Counted from the stretch's first letter, positions 11,661-22,240 are shown. The stretch: 64,000 bases of DNA from Typhlomys cinereus (GCA_023101885.1 JALPQD010000295.1:1272501-1336500), one strand, 5' to 3'. Notes: a model not told the origin generated them from the letters alone. Program-made: numbers and translations.

Positions 11661-12285
11661 TGCTGGTGTTCTGCATCCAGGTTGTTTGTTGTCCATTTTG
11701 CTGTTCTTAGCACTGCACAAGGCTGCATCCTGTCTGGGTGTTGAGATCCTCTCTATCCAACACTATAGAAACGGTTAGAGAGAGGCCTTTGTATAAGGGA
11801 AGGCTTGGAGGAGAGAGAGGATCAGGAGTAAGACATAGTGGTAGGTGGGCTCAACCTCCAGGACATCATCCAGCTGTCTACTCATTAGTAACCTTACCCC
11901 CCACATGACCACACGACAGGGAACACACGTCTTGTTGAAACCACTCTTGCCTGCTCTTGGCCATTCCTGGCTGTCTTTGTTACAGCAGCTGATCTGTACC
12001 TTATTAGTGCATTTTTGCTTCATCAACCTCCTGAAGTTCTTCGCACTTTTCAAGGCCCTTTTTTAACTTTGCTGTGCAGCTGAGTACAAAAAGACAGATT
12101 TTAAGTTCTATGACCCAGGCTTCTACCATGGCTCGGCTGGGTGATTCTGGGCTCATTACTTCGTGTCTCTGAACTTTAATTGCCCCACTCATCCCCTCTG
12201 GAGACAGGGACACACGGAATAACTTGAAGTCGGTCACCATTCTAACTTGCCTCTTGGCAATTTTTTTTGCCTTTGTGTTTTTGTT
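11661..12285. other. Unassigned sequence
   Basis: No supported gene, RNA or repeat. Confidence 0.4.
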
Positions 12286-12390
12286 TCATTTTGTTTTGAT
12301 CCTGGGTCTCGCTTCATAGTCCGCGTTGGCCTCAGGCTCAGCCTTCCAAGCTCTGTGATTATAGTCCACGCCTGCTTTCTCCTGGTGGTT
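12286..12390 (-). repeat. B1-type SINE, antisense
   Basis: The + strand reads 'tgatcctgggtctcgcttca', 'tagtccgcgttggcctcagg', then 'gctctgtgattatagtccac' and 'gcctgc', which is the reverse complement of the B1 right-to-left order. A T-rich stretch upstream at 12255-12290 corresponds to the A-tail. Confidence 0.7.
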
Positions 12391-13120
12391 TTTGTCCTGC
12401 TCTGGGGACCTTGTGAGTCACTCTAGGGGAAAGACCAACCACAGAAATCGACATTTGTACATCTGCTGCTCAGGCGCTGCCTTCCAGGAAGCAAGTTGGA
12501 TATGCTGACGCACTGCCCACCCCTCGCCCTCCCCCCAGTGCCCCATCCCAACTCTCCCTTCCCTGCAATCAGAGCGGCCATCACCCCTCTGCAGAATCAA
12601 GACTGTGATTCACCCTTTCCCAGCCCAACTCCCTGCAGAAGGAGATGATTAGGATTCCAAATTCCCAGCTCATTCTCCACGTACTCCTTGACACTTCAAG
12701 TTACAAGCACTTGAGGGCCACATTGCTCGCTCTTCCTTATGGAATGAAATCAGGTCCCATGAGCGGGAACTTCTCTCTGCGGATGCCAGTGTCTCCCCAG
12801 GAGGCACCTGACCGCTGATGAATGTCCCCACGTGGTCACATGGCAGTCGGCTCTGGGTTTTGACAGCACCATCATTATAAAGTCCTTGGGATATTTTTAT
12901 CTCGTGTCTGGAAGCTCATCACTTAGGAATCTTTTACTCCCAACACAAGATGGGCTAATTCATGGACCAGACTCTGAAGTAGTAATTTGATTCCTTATTG
13001 ATATCCCTGACCATGTCATGGGCAGGGTGGGGGTTGTTGCCACGCTCCCTCTGCTGTTGCATCTCCTTGTGGTTACTGGTTTCCAAATGTTTTTGGGCGA
13101 GCACTTCCACCAGTGAATGA
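12391..13120. other. Unassigned sequence
   Basis: No confident gene or repeat. C-rich patches occur near 12530-12560. Confidence 0.4.
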
Positions 13121-13130
13121 CATTTCAGCA

Positions 13131-13244
13131 TACAACTTTCAACATGAATACTCTTATTTACACGCCTGTATAAGTATCCTGTAGAGTTACAACTTTCAAC
13201 ATGAATACTCTTATTTACACGCCTGTATAAGTACCCTGTAGAGT
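13131..13244. repeat. 57-bp tandem duplication (two copies)
   Basis: The 57-base unit at 13131-13187 (starting tacaactttcaacatgaata) is repeated immediately at 13188-13244 with one difference (tatcctg versus taccctg). The near identity implies a recent event. The period is a multiple of three by chance and there is no coding evidence. Confidence 0.95.
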
Positions 13245-13814
13245 ACCTAATGGACTGTCTATGTAAACATATAAAATTTAATGACATAAAAATAGATGCT
13301 GAAGATAAAACATATGCGTGGAAGCTCAGCTATTTTCTTCCCACATCTGAAAGGATGATCCTGCACTTACTTCCCTTGGACCCACATCTCTGTCCTTGGA
13401 AACCAGTGACCTATCCAATTGTCCTCACCAAAGTGGCAGTGCCGTTTGTGTGCAGAGACTGTCTCTGCTCATTGCTGCTCCCTCAGGGCTTAGTGATCTT
13501 CACAGAGGCCATTCCACCGAATGCTCTTGGGATCCTCATGTGACTCCCAGTGAGAGCATCCCTATTCCCCAGTGCTTTCCTGTGCTGCGATAGCACAGAC
13601 TCCTCATTTCCAGCATCTCCTTAGCTAAGTCACCCAACACATGCAGACTGATGGCTTCAGCCTCCAGCCCCTCCATGTCTACCTCCACAGAAGATCCCGT
13701 TTGCTTTCTCCGCCTGCTTTAAGCCTACTCCACTGGCTAAACTGGGTAGAGTTAAGCATGCAACTAGGAACCATGTGCAGCTCTAATCTCCCGTAAAGAC
13801 TGCATATCTTTTCT

Positions 13815-14048
13815 TCTTTTTGCATATGTGTGTGTGCGCGCGCGTGTATCCGTATATAACACAAGCACTGTGTGTGCCTGTGGAAGCCCAAGGATGACTT
13901 CGGGAATCATCCTGGGTTGTTCTTCCTCCCGTTTGCTTTGCTCTGGGGTTCCCCAGGCTCCTTCCTCCAGTGCAAGCCACTGCCATTTCCACCTGGACCT
14001 TGTGTGGCGAGGCAGAGGCTTAACCCCTGAGCTATCCCTCCAGTCCCC
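13815..14048 (-). repeat. Older ID-headed composite SINE, antisense
   Basis: On the + strand: a TG/CG alternating stretch (from the CA tract), 'gcccaaggatgacttcggga', 'ctggggttccccaggctcc', 'gaggcagaggcttaacccct' (reverse of the A-box region) and a final 'ctccagtcccc' (reverse of the SINE 5' end). It belongs to an older subfamily than the 19.8 kb copy, sharing the variant right part also seen at 18.35, 41.86 and 45.57 kb. Confidence 0.75.
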
Positions 14049-14079
14049 AGACTGCACATCTTGGGCCACCATTGTCACT

Positions 14080-15104
14080 TCCAGCAATTACAAATGTCTG
14101 CTGTCCTGCTTCCTTCTCCCTTGATCTTCACTGGTTTTCCTCAATGTCTCCTCTTTCTCAAAATCTCAATGCCCTCCACGCCCTCGCTCCTACTGTATTT
14201 GCTGAGGAAAATGGTTGGAGAAAAGTCCAGCTGATAGGACCAAATCCAGCACATGTCAAGCGCTCCCATGTGAGTAGCACTGCACTGACTCCTGTGATCT
14301 GCTTTTCCACTAGCCCACTGCGTTTCCACCCACACCCCTGTGCACCTAAGGTGCTGTCACCAGCAATTCATGTTCTTTATTCTACACTCAAAATGCTCCT
14401 CTTCCCACAGAGTAATTCCCAATTGTACGCTTGCTATGAACACAACGCAAAATAACTCCCTTGACCTTCAGCTTTCTCCAGCCCTCGCCTCCTCTCTCTG
14501 AACTCTTGTTATTGTCAAGATCACGAAAGGATTCATCTGGAATCTAATCTTCACTTTCTTGATTCTGGCTCTTTCCTGCATCTTGTCAGCGCCACTTTGC
14601 TGAAACAGCTCCTACCAAGGCCACCAGGGAGCCCGTCTTGCCAGGTCTACTCTAGTTTGTCATTTTGCCAAACCTCAGACACGTGTCACAAGGAAAGTCA
14701 CATCCTCCAACTTCCGATGACTTCCTCGCTGGGAATGTGGTGCACCAAATCTTGACCATCTCCATCTTTCACTAATGGTTTCCCCACTCCTCTCTTGAGA
14801 AGCCAGTCTAGTACCACCCTCTCTTTCCTGTCCATATTCAGTTCCCTAGTTAGTCTCCTCCAGTCTGTGATGTCAAACATCTTCAGATTTGTATCTCAAC
14901 TGAAGTCTTATCTGTCCATCAATTCCAAAGGCCCTCCTACCATAGTTCTTCTGGGATGCTTAGTAAGCTTTCCAAACATAATATATTTAAAGCAAAGTAT
15001 GATTTCTTCCCAGCTACCTACAAACCTCTACTCCCTCCACACTTCTCAGCAAAGGGCAGTGAATTTTACCTGTTCTTTCAGGGAATGACTTTGAAGGGAT
15101 TCTT
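14080..15104 (+). repeat. L2 LINE fragments (mosaic, first part)
   Basis: 14594-14660 (tgctgaaacagctcctacca, aggccaccagggag) resembles the L2 ORF2 reverse-transcriptase region that encodes a 'ALTKVTNDL'-type segment, here broken. Flanking text fits degraded L2 less clearly. There is no open reading frame of note, so it is a fossil. Confidence 0.45.
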
Positions 15105-15268
15105 GGTTCTGTCTGTGTTTGAGACAGGGTTTCCTTAGGTAGCTCTGGCTGGCCTAGGATGTGCTGTGAGGGGCAGCGTGACTTTGAGTTTGTAGCAATC
15201 CTTCTGCATCCCCTCCCTTGCTCTGAGTTCTGAGATTACAGATGTGTGCCAATCTGTCTGGCCTAGGG
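15105..15268 (-). repeat. B1-type SINE inserted in L2, antisense
   Basis: The + strand reads 'gtgtttgagacagggtttcc', 'taggtagctctggctggcct', then 'gagttctgagattacagatg' and 'tgtgccaatctgtctggcc'. It is a full B1 order in reverse with extra bases in the middle, and it separates two L2-like stretches. Confidence 0.8.
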
Positions 15269-15359
15269 GGGATTCCATAAATCCTGTTTTCCCCAATATC
15301 GATCCATAGATTAAATCTTGATTTTTCTCTATCTTCAGAAAGATAAGAAGGCTGTCCAC

Positions 15360-15930
15360 TTCTCAACCTGTTCACTGCTATCACAGTGCCAGCTTCTTTC
15401 GCCTGGGCTACTGGTTTCATTTTGGCGCCTCTGAAATGTTCTATATTCCACAACCAGAATGATTTAAAAATAATATTAAAAACCAAAGTCAAGGTAGGTA
15501 GGTATCCCCCATCCAATGGTGCGAACACATGCGGTGCTCGCACCACACTGCCAGGGATAAGCACGCTCATGTCGTGGTGACAAGCTGTCAACACCCGGCT
15601 CCTGCCCATCCTCTTGCATCTTTCCCTTGTCGCCCTAAAACAAGGACAGTTGGACAGTTTCTTTGTGCTTCTGGTTCCTGCAGACTCTGTCCCCAATCTT
15701 GATCTAATATCGCTCCACTTCACGGAATTCCCTGATTCCTATATAAGTTGACAAGGTGGTCTGTCCACTTGCTGGCGTCTAAGCTTACGTTATCTCTGCA
15801 TTTGTTTATTACTGACACTCTCCTCCACTGGAGTGTAGCCCCCCTCTAAATTTGGACTTTTTCTATTTTGCTCACAGCTGTCTCTGCAGTACCTAGATTA
15901 GTGGAGTATAGTAGATTCTCAATAAATAAT
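15360..15930 (+). repeat. L2 LINE 3' part
   Basis: 15400-15480 fits the L2 ORF end ('ttctatattccacaaccaga', 'atgatttaaaaataa'). 15825-15930 fits the L2 3' UTR ('ctccactggagtgtagccc', 'gctcacagctgtctctgcag', 'agattctcaataaataattg'). The terminal '...ctcaataaat' form is characteristic of L2 and MIR ends. Confidence 0.6.
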
Positions 15931-16539
15931 TGTGGTGTGGATTTATACATTTACCATATCACCTCAAAAGATACTGGGAGTGGGGTCTGTTAATTCCCTT
16001 TCTGCCCCAACCAGATCCCTCTCCCCATCCATGGTTTATTCTGAGATCTCAGCAGTCTAAAGGGCCGCCTCTTAAGTCACCCTTCCTGCCCCGGCAGACC
16101 GCTGCCTTACTTAAGGCAGCTTCTGAAACTGATCTTCCTGTTTTCGGTTCCAACTTTTCTTCTTCTTTTCCCTGAGTTCTTCCAGAGAAGTCATGGTCAA
16201 GCATAAACCCAACTATGTCTCTCTTCTGCTTCAAGCTCCCACCACCCGAACAAGGAAGTAGAAGCATGGCTTGAGAAGAGCAGGCGTAGGTCTATTTCCA
16301 CACTGACTTCCTCCTACGCCCACCCATGGAGCTTCCCTGAAAAACTTTCTTTGGCTCACCCTGCTGCCTGCCCACAGTCTCCCTCTCTTTCAAGCCCGGC
16401 TAAGTGCGACTATCGTTTGAGACAAAGTCCCCTGGTTACACTTCCCAGTTTCCCTAAGTTACAGGATTCTCCTTCTGTTGTCTCCATAATCGTTCCTGTA
16501 TGTCATCTGCTGGCTTGTTTCACCCTGTCTTGTTCAGTC

Positions 16540-16800
16540 GCTTAATCATTTACTTAAAAATAAATTCCTGTCGAACAATCATTGCATGCCAGACACCAGG
16601 GAGAGAACTGGGAACAAACCAGACACAATATTTGTCACCAAGAAGCAGAAAGGGAGAAATCACCAAGTGGCGCCATATGGTGAGAGGTTGGAGGTGCAGA
16701 GAAAGCAAATGGTTTTGGGGGAAACGAATATGCAGGCTCAGAGTTGGGGTTCTGTATTCAACACAATGTCAGGGAAGGCAGAGCTGCAATGACACGTAGG
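16540..16800. repeat. Possible ancient mammalian repeat (L2/MIR class)
   Basis: 'gcatgccagacaccagggag', 'agaactgggaacaaaccaga' and 'cacaatatttgtcaccaaga' follow the 'tgccaggcactgtgct...acaaaacagacaca' order of ancient mammalian repeats. It is degraded and the class is uncertain. Confidence 0.35.
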
Positions 16801-17139
16801 TCAAAGTGAGGAGCGGGCAAGGACCAAGCCCTCTGGCCATCTGGGGACGAGTGTTCCTGTCCGAAGGAAAAGAATAACAGGTACAGAGTCCTTGACCCGG
16901 GGTGGGCTTGGCTGGCTTTAGAAGCCAGTAGGCCAGCATGCTGGGAGCAGAGTAAGCTAGGGGAAGGGAAGGGAGGCAGGCCATGCAGTAGGACGGAGGC
17001 CCTGGGAGTTATAATAGGAACTTTGCTTTCTCTGAGCAGGGCGGCAGCACTGGAGGCTGCTGTGTAAGGGATGTGGCCAGACACATGTTTTTACAAACAC
17101 CAGACACGTGATCTGTGCATCATGAAGATCAGGTGACTG

Positions 17140-17331
17140 CAAGGAGGGGGCGGGGAACCTGGTAGAGAAGACTCTGCGGCTGCCTAGGCGGGGCCGATGG
17201 TGGCCGGGGCCAGGATGTCTGTCCCCATAGCCCTAGCAGGACAACAGCCAGGACCCCAGGGTTTTAGACCCCAGCATGCAGCACCGTGGCCCCGCCTCAC
17301 TCAGCAGCACCCAAGCGTGTGGACAGTGAGT
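17140..17331 (+). promoter_or_regulatory. GC-rich patch with GC boxes and a donor-like site
   Basis: It contains GGGGGCGGGG (about 17148), GGCGGGGCC (about 17187) and GGCCCCGCC (about 17287), with several CpGs in a CpG-poor region. A frame opens at ATG 17197 and could reach a GTGAGT donor-like hexamer at 17326-17331, giving a hypothetical 43-44 residue first exon. The -3 base of the ATG is C, which is a weak context. There is no homology evidence, so this is only a candidate. Confidence 0.25.
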
Positions 17332-17699
17332 AGACCTGGTGGTTCAGGGGTCAGGCGGGTCCTGTCTCTGAGGCTAGCGAGCGCTCTACTTCTGGGGGTA
17401 GATGGAACAGGGTTACCTCCAGTGAAAACCAGTGATTCTGGTTTTCCTAACTGAACTTCCCCCGGGCTACATTCTGAGGGCACTGTGGGCCGTGGCACAG
17501 AGGCCAACACAATCACTCTGATTGTGAAATGTGCTTTTAAATTACCTTGGACATACAAACCATGTTTCCGAAAATAAGTGAAAACCACGAATCTCCGAGG
17601 CAGGCTGCCTTTGATGACTGTGACCCTGAGGTCCCAGGCATGTCTTAGCACAGACAGAACATTCTGAAACCTCCATCAGGTTGCTGGCTGCCAACACCT

Positions 17700-17790
17700 G
17701 CCTGTCTGGCTCTTATTTATTTGTTTTTGTGGTCCCAGGGGTAGAATTTATCACGCGCTCTACCACTAAGCTATACTCCCAGTCTTCTGG
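17700..17790 (-). repeat. tRNA-derived SINE head fragment, antisense
   Basis: The + strand text 'gtggtcccaggggtagaatt' and 'cgctctaccactaagctata' is the reverse of a tRNA-like SINE head. No full tRNA cloverleaf can be formed from it. Confidence 0.45.
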
Positions 17791-17817
17791 TTCTGACTGA
17801 AGGCAGCGGGGAAGCAA

Positions 17818-17950
17818 GCCAGGAACGATGCTTCGCATCTGTAATCCCAACCCTTGGATGGCTAAGGCAGAGGGATCATGAGTTCAAGGCCGGCCTAGGC
17901 TACACAGCGAGACCCTACTTCTGCGCCCAATCATCGCAAAACAACAAACA
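17818..17950 (+). repeat. B1-type SINE
   Basis: Clear B1 order: 'gcatctgtaatcccaaccct', 'tggatggctaaggcagaggg', 'atcatgagttcaaggccggc', 'ctaggctacacagcgagacc', then an A-rich tail (aaaacaacaaacaaatcc). Internal Pol III boxes are partly preserved. Confidence 0.85.
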
Positions 17951-18339
17951 AATCCAAAGCAACATCTGGATAACGTCCTTGAGATGAGTGCATTTAGTTA
18001 TTTTAAAGAAAGACATCTGGAGATGTTGGAGGGTGCAGGCAGGCAGATGAAGAAGCAGTCTCGAACATTCTCAGGAATCTTGGGCAGTTATTTGGACCCT
18101 AATAAAATGCATGACACCATGTGACACTCCAGCAACATTAACTCTGTAGACTATTGGTCAAGGTCATAGTGTCATCTGGCAACATCAGGGCTGCTATGTG
18201 ACCCTCACAGACTTCTTTCCCCCATGATGGCATCAATAGGAACACTTCTCTGTAATCTGAATTATTTCAATCTTAGCTTTATTTTTTATTTTGGGAAAAA
18301 CAATACATTTTCATAGACTATTTTTCTTTTTTCTTTTCT

Positions 18340-18588
18340 TTTTTTTTTTAAGCTTTATTTATTGTGTGTGTGTGTATCAAAGGGCACTGTGTGTCCCTGT
18401 AGAGGACCAAGATGATTTTGGGAATCACCCTGAATTGCTTCTACTTCCTTTTTACTTCAGTCTGGGTTTTCCCAGGTTCTGCCCACCAGGGCCAGAAGTT
18501 CAGGCCGCTGCTCTTTCTGCTTGTTTTTTTTTTTTTTTTTTTAATGTGGAACCTGGGATTCAAACTCAGGACCTTCTGCTTATGAGGC
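18340..18588 (-). repeat. Older composite SINE, antisense, part 1 (interrupted)
   Basis: The + strand reads from the tail (tttattgtgtgtgtgtg) through 'gaccaagatgattttgggaa', 'ttttcccaggttctgcccac' to 'ccttctgcttatgaggcaga'. It then stops at a younger SINE insertion and resumes at 18963 with 'gagccatctctgcagccc', which completes the SINE 5' end. Confidence 0.85.
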
Positions 18589-18962
18589 AGAGTCTTAACT
18601 CTTTTTTTTTTTTTTTAACAGGTCACTTTTTAAAATTTTTTATTATTATTATTATTATTTATTCAACTGTGTGCATATGCATGTGTATGTGTGTGTGCGC
18701 GCGAGTGTGTGTGTGTGTCTGTGTATGTGTGTGTCTGTGTATGTGTAGAACCACGGACGAATTCGCGAACCACCATGGACGCCTCCACCTCCTTCTGCCC
18801 CGGGATTCACAGGCTCCGCCCTACCAGGACCAGAAGCGCAGGCCGCCCCCGCTTCCGCCTGGCGTCTATACGCGGGATCTGGGATCTGAACTCAGGACCT
18901 TCCGCCTGCAAGGCGGAGGCTTAACCCCTGAGCCATCTCTTCAGCCCAGAGTCTTAACTCTT
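18589..18962 (-). mobile_element. Young composite SINE inserted into an older SINE
   Basis: It is flanked by perfect 15-bp duplications (agagtcttaactctt) at 18589-18603 and 18948-18962. The body at 18604-18947 reads in reverse as ID-like head, right half, CA tract and AATAATAAT tail. Beyond the usual tail there is an extra 'gtgacctgtt' (sense) before a terminal A-run, suggesting reverse transcription of a transcript that ran past the canonical end. Confidence 0.9.
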
Positions 18963-18980
18963 GAGCCATCTCTGCAGCCC
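18963..18980 (-). repeat. Older composite SINE, antisense, part 2
   Basis: 'gagccatctctgcagccc' is the reverse of the SINE start (gggctgcagagatggctc). It continues the element interrupted at 18603. Confidence 0.8.
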
Positions 18981-19084
18981 ACATTTTCATAGACTCTAAA
19001 AATGCTATTGCTTTCAAATTAAAGACACCATCCTAAAAATATGGTGGGTTCCCAGATCTGGTAGATGGGTGATGTCACAGTTTA

Positions 19085-19520
19085 CCTTCATATCACCATA
19101 AATTTGCAACCAAATGATTTAAGGGGACAACAAAGGGTTTTATTCTTGTTACGATTGTCTGGTTGCATCTCTTAGTTCAGCTTGTCAGGAGAGCTCATAC
19201 CAACACCAGGGTCTGAGGGAACTGGCCACGGCAAATCCACAGGACTGCCGAGAAAGAGGCAAACTTCCCTTGCCAGGCTGCAAATCTGTCCGCTACGCTG
19301 AAGAATACCAACTCTCTTAACCAGCTTCCCCAATCTTATCCCCCTACTTAAGAAAAAATCCCACCTACTACGGATTGGGCCTTCTCCATTAATTATTCAA
19401 CTCCTATGGACTCGTTCAGGGCTTAATTCGACTACTAATTCTTTATGGAGCTCGAGCCTTTAATTATTAAGATAAACACCCATCTCCCGAGTGGACTTTC
19501 TAGGCTCTTTGACCCTTCAG
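19085..19520 (-). repeat. LTR-like repeat, antisense
   Basis: + strand landmarks: 'tgatttaaggggacaacaaa', 'gggttttattcttgttacga', 'ccacctactacggattgggc', 'cttaattcgactactaattc'. It is similar in layout to the copies at 8.12 and 23.53 kb. The family is not named. Confidence 0.45.
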
Positions 19521-19806
19521 TTCTTTCCAGAAGGGACATGGGGGTCGGTGTAGGATTTGCCTCTTGAAACTGCAGCCAGGCTAGTGAACTTCAGATAAGG
19601 TGACTCAGGGAGATTAAATGTGCTCATTATGCACACTGCAAGCTTGTGTGACATCTGCCAGGGACACGGCCTGTCCCCAGAGCTCACCCTCAGGGTCTCT
19701 CAGTCAGGATCTGGAATTCTCTGCTCATGAGGGCACAGCGTGCTTTGGAAGCAGGTAATCTCGTCCTTAGGGAGAGCTCAAGGCAACAATTTATCACCTG
19801 TGCAGT

Positions 19807-20141
19807 CAGTGTGGACATTTTTTTAAAATTTTTTAAAAATTATTTATTATTTATTCAATTGTGGGTATATGTGTGTGTGCATGTATGTGTGTGCGTGTGT
19901 GTGTGTGTGTGTAGAACCACGGACGAATTCAGGAACCACCATGGACGCCTCCACCTCCTCCTTGTTTACTCTGCCTGGGAATTCACAGGCTCCGCCCTAC
20001 CAGGACCAGAAATGCAGGCCGCCCCAGCTTCCGCCTGGCGTCTATATGTGGGGTCTAGGATCCGAACTCAGGACCTTCCGCCTGCAAGGCAGAGGCTTAA
20101 CCCCTGAGCCACCTCTCCAGCCCCCCAGTGTGGACATTTTT
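19807..20141 (-). mobile_element. Young composite SINE (ID-like head) with 16-bp TSD
   Basis: Perfect duplications cagtgtggacattttt at 19807-19822 and 20126-20141 bound the element. The reverse strand reads: head ggggctggagaggtggctca with A box, B box in 'gagttcggatcctagacccc', right half (cgtttctgg-type to 'ggttcctgaattcgtccgtg'), CA tract, and an AATAAATAATAAAT tail. Open frames across it are artefacts. It is a non-autonomous retroposon depending on L1 machinery. Confidence 0.92.
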
Positions 20142-21150
20142 GCTGCAGGACAAGGCAACTGTCAACATTTCAGGGACATTGTGTCTTAGCATTTCCGTGA
20201 CTAAAGCTGCTGGAACTAAGTCACCCATGGAAATTATCATTTCTACCTTCCCAGAGACCTCAGGTTGTCTTCTCTGGATTATTGAAATATTTTGCTGAAA
20301 TTTTTTGTCTTGTTTTGGTTCTGGGATTATGCCTAGGGCCCCGTGTTTGCTAAGCACAAGCTCTACGCCATCATGTCATGTTTTAAAGTTTTGACTCTTT
20401 GACAGTTTCTTAAATCATATAAATGATTTAAGTCATTTTTGTCTTGTATTACTCAGCTTCACCCCCTCTTTGTCACATTGAAAGCTTTCTTCTTTCCAGC
20501 CAGTCTCCTACTACTTTCATGTCTTTTCTGCATGTGTGACCCATTCAGCTTTCTTGGGGTTGTCTGTATTAGCATGTGCCTGGTGGTTTTCTGGAGCATG
20601 GATAATACATCAAATGGGTATACCACTGAAAGAAGCAGCTTTCCTTCCCACAGCCAGCAAGAACCCTCAAAAGTCCCTAGAGAGGGGGGTGCTTCATAAT
20701 GTTATTCTCCCTTCCATAATGAAATGTTGACAGGCCAATCTTATGCAGGTCTTGTGGAAGAAAACACTACTGCATTGAGTTCATACATACAGTAGCTTTC
20801 TCATGTCCAGAAGAAACTATTTGTCCCATCCCTCTAATATTATATTCCCTGAGCCTTGGAGTAGAGGGTCATTCAGATGTCCTGCTTAGAGCCAAGCATT
20901 CCACAGTCACTTATTCTCTGGACTTTGGCCAATAATGACTCTGTATATTACACACTAACAATTATCAAAAGAAACTTCTCAATGGAGTGATGAGAGTTAC
21001 TCTAATCTATGGGTATAATAGCAAATATTTAAGTGGCAGATTTATATCATGTCCCTATAACAAAAAAAATAGTAATTTCTCTTCCCTCCCATAGTTATTA
21101 AATTATCTTATCTTTCATTTTCAGTTTGTTTCATTATCAGTTGGCTGAAT
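20142..21150. other. Unassigned sequence
   Basis: No supported gene. 20300-20370 has a faint tRNA-like SINE resemblance (ggttctgggattatgcctag, agctctacgcc). The remainder is AT-rich without a recognised family. Confidence 0.35.
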
Positions 21151-21157
21151 ATAGACA

Positions 21158-21500
21158 TGTTGTCATGGTTTGAGATGTGTCCCCCACAGTCTCATGTGTT
21201 TGGCAAGGTCATGGCACATTGAGAGATGAAGCCTTGCTGGAGGGCCTTGAGGTGGATTAATCCCACCCTACCTCCAGGAGAAGTCTGCCTTTGCAGCAAG
21301 CAGTCTGCAGCTCTCAGCCTCCAAGATGTCTGCAGTGACTTAGCTTCCTCCAGCTTTGGCCAGCCAGCCATGCCGCCTCTGCTTTGAAAGACTGTATCTC
21401 CCCTCTGGAACCGTAAGCTGAATAAATCTCCCTTTCTCTCTTAAGTTGCTTGACTGTGGGTGCTCTCTCATAGCAAAAGTTAAGAGTAGCCGTTACAGCA
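21158..21500 (+). repeat. MaLR-like solo LTR
   Basis: Nearly complete order: 'gtcatggtttgagatgtgtc' with 'cccccacagtctcatgtgtt' at the 5' end; 'ctccaagatgtctgcagtga' and 'gccatgccgcctctgctttg' in the middle; 'ccgtaagctgaataaatctc' carrying the poly(A) signal; 'ctctcttaagttgcttgact'; and the end '...tagccgttacagca'. This strongly matches the layout of rodent ORR1/MT-type MaLR LTRs. Confidence 0.75.
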
Positions 21501-21650
21501 TAGTATTCGTTCATTCATTCATTACTTAACAAATATTTATTGAGGTCCTACTGTATGCCAGCACAGCTCCAGGCACTTGGAGTAAAGCAGTGAACCAAGT
21601 CCAAATTCCCAGGATCGTGGAGTTGATGCTCTAGATGAGAGAGCAGAACA
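21501..21650. repeat. Ancient mammalian repeat (L2/MIR class)
   Basis: 'ttcattcattcattacttaa', 'caaatatttattgaggtcct' and 'actgtatgccagcacagctc' reproduce the widely known 'attcaacaaatatttattgagcacctactgtgtgcc' theme of ancient mammalian repeats. Confidence 0.55.
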
Positions 21651-21894
21651 GAAGCAATACTTCAACCCCGCAGTCTGTCATTTCTAAGAGGATGATAATA
21701 AAAGGTGCACTGCGATTCTTTATGCCTTTAGATAAGGAATTAATTAGCTACTGTCAATTGTAGACTACATAACAGTGCCATGCACGTTAAATGTGAGCGG
21801 AAAAAATCACACGCAACTCAGATTTTATTACAGGTGAGAGATAAGGCATATTAGAAGGGAATTATGAAAATGGTGAGGACAATAAAGTGGGTCT

Positions 21895-22240
21895 GGTAGG
21901 TGTCATAACTTGAATGCGACATACGCCCACATAGGCACATGTATTTGAACCTTTGGTCCTCTAGATGGTGAACTGTTGGGAGATTGCAGAGCCTTTAGGA
22001 TGTTAGGCCTACCTGGAGGAGGTGGGTCACTGGCTCTAAGGGTCTTAGCCCTGCTCTGCTTCCAGTCTGGTCTTTCTACTTCCTGGAGCATGAGTTTGTA
22101 ACTAGCAGCCTCACACTGCACCCACAGGAACCGCTTCTACTGACACGCTTTTCCCACCATGATGGACCAGGCTTTTGCAAGCTGTGAGCCAAAGAGTAGC
22201 TTCTTGTCAACTATTTGGGCACATTGAAAAGTAAGTACAA
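21895..22240 (+). repeat. MaLR-like solo LTR
   Basis: Landmarks: 'ggtgtcataacttgaatgcg' at the 5' end, 'gaggaggtgggtcactggct', 'cccaccatgatggaccaggc', 'gcaagctgtgagccaaagag'. The poly(A) signal region is mutated. No internal sequence follows. Confidence 0.6.

Noticed and set aside
15154..15723. 189-codon reverse frame
   Set aside because: It spans a B1 and L2 fossil, has no recognisable domain and no conservation evidence.
18291..18992. 233-codon frame, the second longest in the window
   Set aside because: It runs through two nested SINEs and poly-T/TG tracts. SINE copies elsewhere give the same peptide strings (RTTDEF, LHLLLP).
19727..20107. 126-codon frame with FFKNYLLFIQLW
   Set aside because: SINE-derived frame with flank. 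Similar strings occur at 44.7 and 57.4 kb.
19807..20141. tRNA gene in the SINE head
   Set aside because: A and B boxes are present but the rest does not form a tRNA. It is a tRNA-derived SINE.
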